Shown here piece after piece: positions 6,913 to 8,244 of a DNA stretch of 8,244 nt. Source of the stretch: an uncultured Parabacteroides sp. (GTDB lineage Bacteria > Bacteroidota > Bacteroidia > Bacteroidales > Tannerellaceae). Under the pieces are notes generated by a model, which was not told where the DNA came from, made no database searches, and saw only the letters and a program-made list of their open reading frames with translations. How positions within the stretch are numbered: position 1 is the first letter of the stretch; every line of letters starts with the position of its first letter. The translations under genes and the position numbers were made by a program. The DNA lies in assembly GCA_934718155.1 (NCBI GenBank), contig CAKUZF010000063.1, positions 1 through 8,244 on the forward strand, read 5' to 3'.

Positions 6913-8090
6913 TCGGTTGTCCATTTCTTTTTATAAATGCCTGCTGCCGAGCGCAACCATAGCGTGGCGGCGAGCGGAATGAAGGCCGGATTAAACTGCT
7001 GAGGGAGGATGCTCCAACCCGCAAATAGCAGCATTATGGCGGCAAAGTTAATAAAATGATAGTAATAAGCCGCCTTTTGGGCTCTTTTAATGCAAAACAA
7101 AATAGCTCCTACCGCCTGAAGAGGGTTCAACCAAAGCAGGGAATAGTTGGGCCATGTGCAGGGGTGCTCGGAGATAAAGGCGAGGAAGGAAAGCACGCAT
7201 CCTGCCAGCCCGGCCACGGCGAAGAGCAAGACATCCAGCCCTTTCAGTGCATGATGCGTTCTCCATCCCCATGCGCTGAGTAACATCGTGAGTAGGAACA
7301 GCAGCCAGCTGAGCCGTAGCGGTGTGAGCGTGTCCCATAGGTCGGGCTCAATCTCTTCCGCTTCCGCCTCGATCACGCTTGTCTGGCTGACCAAGGGACG
7401 GCGATTGCCCTGCGCGTCTACGATTTCGGCCTTAGAGAAGGCATCCCGAAGGTAGCTTGGCAAGAAGAGCATCTCGTGAGGAGTGGCCAAACGGTCGGTG
7501 GGGCTGCCTAAGGCTAAGTCGCAACCGAAAGTGAGCCATGCGTGCGCACGCGTACAATAATTAATAAGCGCACGGAAGGTTTGCGCCTCGTAGGGGTAGT
7601 GGTAGTCCACTTGGCCCACTGCCTTTTCGATCAGTGCAGCCGGACGAGTGGCGCAGTTGTCGAAAAAGAAGTTGTAGCGATAGATGCGATTCTCGGGCTT
7701 GTAGTTCTCAACGAGCGCCTCCCACAGTCGTTGCCGCTCGTCGGGCGTAAGGTTGAGCTGCTGCTCGCTGACGCTGCTGCCTCGCAGCTGGTATTCGATG
7801 ATGTAGTTCGCATAGTCGGTCGCGCCCAGTTTGTAGTCGGTCTCTCCTTTGGTGAAACGGTAGATGAAGTTCTCTTTCGTGAAGTCGAAAATTCCATAGT
7901 TGAACACGTAATCCAACTTCTGCCGTGGGTCGTGCACACGTAAAGCGGCATGGCCATAGACTGTGAATACTTCCGCCTCGTAGGGAGCCGAGGTCAGCAG
8001 GCTGATGCGTGCCTCGTCGCTTAGAGGGGCTTGCGCCATGCCTTGCCAGGCAATCAGCGTCAATAGGAGCCAAGTGTATATTCTTTTCAT
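6909..8090 (-). CDS. DUF4105 (Lnb N-terminal periplasmic domain) membrane protein
   Basis: This is a 393-residue envelope protein of unknown function. It has a signal peptide (about 1-20, MKRIYTW...WQGMAQA), a periplasmic DUF4105 domain (about 25-200), a linker with an acidic stretch (EAEAEEIE), and about five hydrophobic segments near 260-276, 285-307, 317-335, 343-362 and 369-383. The family's conserved histidine is visible as H47 in VYGHAALR and its cysteine as C146 in FFFDNCATRP, the latter a variant of the usual NCT motif. A His followed by an Asn-Cys motif resembles circularly permuted papain-like (NlpC/P60, LRAT-type) enzymes, so a hydrolase or acyltransferase activity is conceivable; that is inference. 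The start at 8090 was chosen because the in-frame ATG at 8141 lies in the upstream terminator/promoter and would put a phenylalanine-rich stretch before the signal peptide. It heads the leftward cluster and overlaps the next gene by four bases. Confidence 0.85.
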   Translation of the reverse strand: MKRIYTWLLLTLIAWQGMAQAPLSDEARISLLTSAPYEAEVFTVYGHAALRVHDPRQKLDYVFNYGIFDFTKENFIYRFTKGETDYKLGATDYANYIIEYQLRGSSVSEQQLNLTPDERQRLWEALVENYKPENRIYRYNFFFDNCATRPAALIEKAVGQVDYHYPYEAQTFRALINYCTRAHAWLTFGCDLALGSPTDRLATPHEMLFLPSYLRDAFSKAEIVDAQGNRRPLVSQTSVIEAEAEEIEPDLWDTLTPLRLSWLLFLLTMLLSAWGWRTHHALKGLDVLLFAVAGLAGCVLSFLAFISEHPCTWPNYSLLWLNPLQAVGAILFCIKRAQKAAYYYHFINFAAIMLLFAGWSILPQQFNPAFIPLAATLWLRSAAGIYKKKWTTE

Positions 8091-8113
8091 GTTCTCGTTC
8101 TCTTTTTCGGCCG

Positions 8114-8141
8114 CAAAGGTAATAAAAAAAAAGAAGGCCAA
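8114..8141 (-). promoter_or_regulatory. Promoter of the DUF4105-phosphatase-like-secA cluster
   Basis: On the minus strand TTG (8141-8139) is followed after 17 bases by TACCTTTGC, whose TACCTTTG core lies at 8121-8114. This is an exact TAnnTTTG match with a slightly short spacer. The expected start of transcription is near 8107, giving a leader of roughly 17 bases rich in purines (GAAAAAGAGAACGAGAAC) before the ATG at 8090. The upstream half lies within the tRNA terminator hairpin and its U-tract. Confidence 0.65.
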
Positions 8142-8165
8142 GTTAATCGGATTAACTTGACCTTC
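8124..8165 (-). terminator. Intrinsic terminator of the tRNA-Arg transcript
   Basis: In the leftward transcript, 15-base arms (8165-8151 and 8147-8133) pair around a three-base loop. Fourteen pairs are Watson-Crick and one is U-G. The hairpin is followed by nine U residues (8132-8124). It starts only three bases after the tRNA 3' end. In the rightward direction the U-G pair becomes a C-A mismatch and no T-tract follows, so it works in one direction only. Confidence 0.9.
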
Positions 8166-8168
8166 TCG

Positions 8169-8242
8169 TGATTCGCATAGGATTCAAACCTATAACCTTC
8201 TGATCCGTAGTCAGATGCTCTATTCAGTTGAGCTAGCGAACC
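8169..8242 (-). tRNA. tRNA-Arg, anticodon ACG
   Basis: A complete 74-base cloverleaf can be folded. The acceptor arm is GGTTCGC / GCGAATC with one G2-U71 wobble and discriminator A73. The D stem is GCTC/GAGC, the anticodon arm TCTGA-CTACGGA-TCAGA, the variable loop AGGTT, and the T arm ATAGG-TTTGAAT-CCTAT. The ACG anticodon reads arginine CGU and, after deamination of A34 to inosine by TadA, also CGC and CGA. The terminal CCA is not encoded and must be added by tRNA nucleotidyltransferase. Position 15 is A with U48, and position 19 is A with U56, in place of the usual G15-C48 and G19-C56. Paired arms throughout argue against a pseudogene. Its 5' end is two bases from the window edge. Confidence 0.95.
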
Positions 8243-8244
8243 AT

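Noticed and set aside
8091..8141. N-terminal extension of the DUF4105 protein from ATG 8141
   Set aside because: It is encoded by the tRNA terminator U-tract and the promoter, and would bury the signal peptide behind 17 residues.
8150..8244. Integration site of a mobile element at the tRNA 3' end
   Set aside because: The tRNA is followed at once by its own terminator, with no repeat of the tRNA 3' end and no integrase in the window.

Overview
The window looks like an ordinary chromosomal segment from a member of the order Bacteroidales, with one disturbed intergenic region at its left edge. The placement rests on promoter elements of the TTTG / TAnnTTTG type, start codons preceded by A-rich sequence rather than Shine-Dalgarno sites, an unusually long SecA of the Bacteroidetes kind, and a DUF4105 membrane protein typical of this phylum. 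The coding regions are fairly GC-rich for the group, so a genus near Tannerella, Barnesiella or Porphyromonas is possible, but the sequence does not settle it.

Layout. Bases 1-460 hold no convincing complete gene. They carry an AT-rich stretch with a leftward promoter-like box, four head-to-tail repeats of exactly 22 bp (139-226), a partial inverted copy (245-253), and a short open frame resembling the first residues of a MazF/PemK toxin. The repeat array could be the end of an insertion sequence whose body lies left of the window. A good promoter (459-490) then drives uraA (530-1720, + strand), a uracil permease of the NCS2 family. A strong bidirectional terminator (1774-1813) separates it from a convergent leftward transcription unit.

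The leftward unit begins just after a tRNA-Arg(ACG) gene (8169-8242) and its terminator. Its promoter lies across that terminator's hairpin and U-tract. The gene order is a DUF4105 membrane protein (8090-6909), an exported protein with the alkaline phosphatase fold (6912-5314, joined by an ATGA stop/start overlap), and secA (5272-1844, after a 41-base gap). The arrangement suggests the two envelope proteins are made together with the export ATPase.

The most notable observations are these. The phosphatase-like protein has lost the nucleophile and five of the six usual metal ligands, as well as the histidine next to the nucleophile, so it is probably a pseudoenzyme. The tRNA carries two matched tertiary-pair changes (A15-U48 and A19-U56). 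The 22-bp phased repeat array at the left end is not explained by any gene in the window. I found no CRISPR array, phage gene or defence system.
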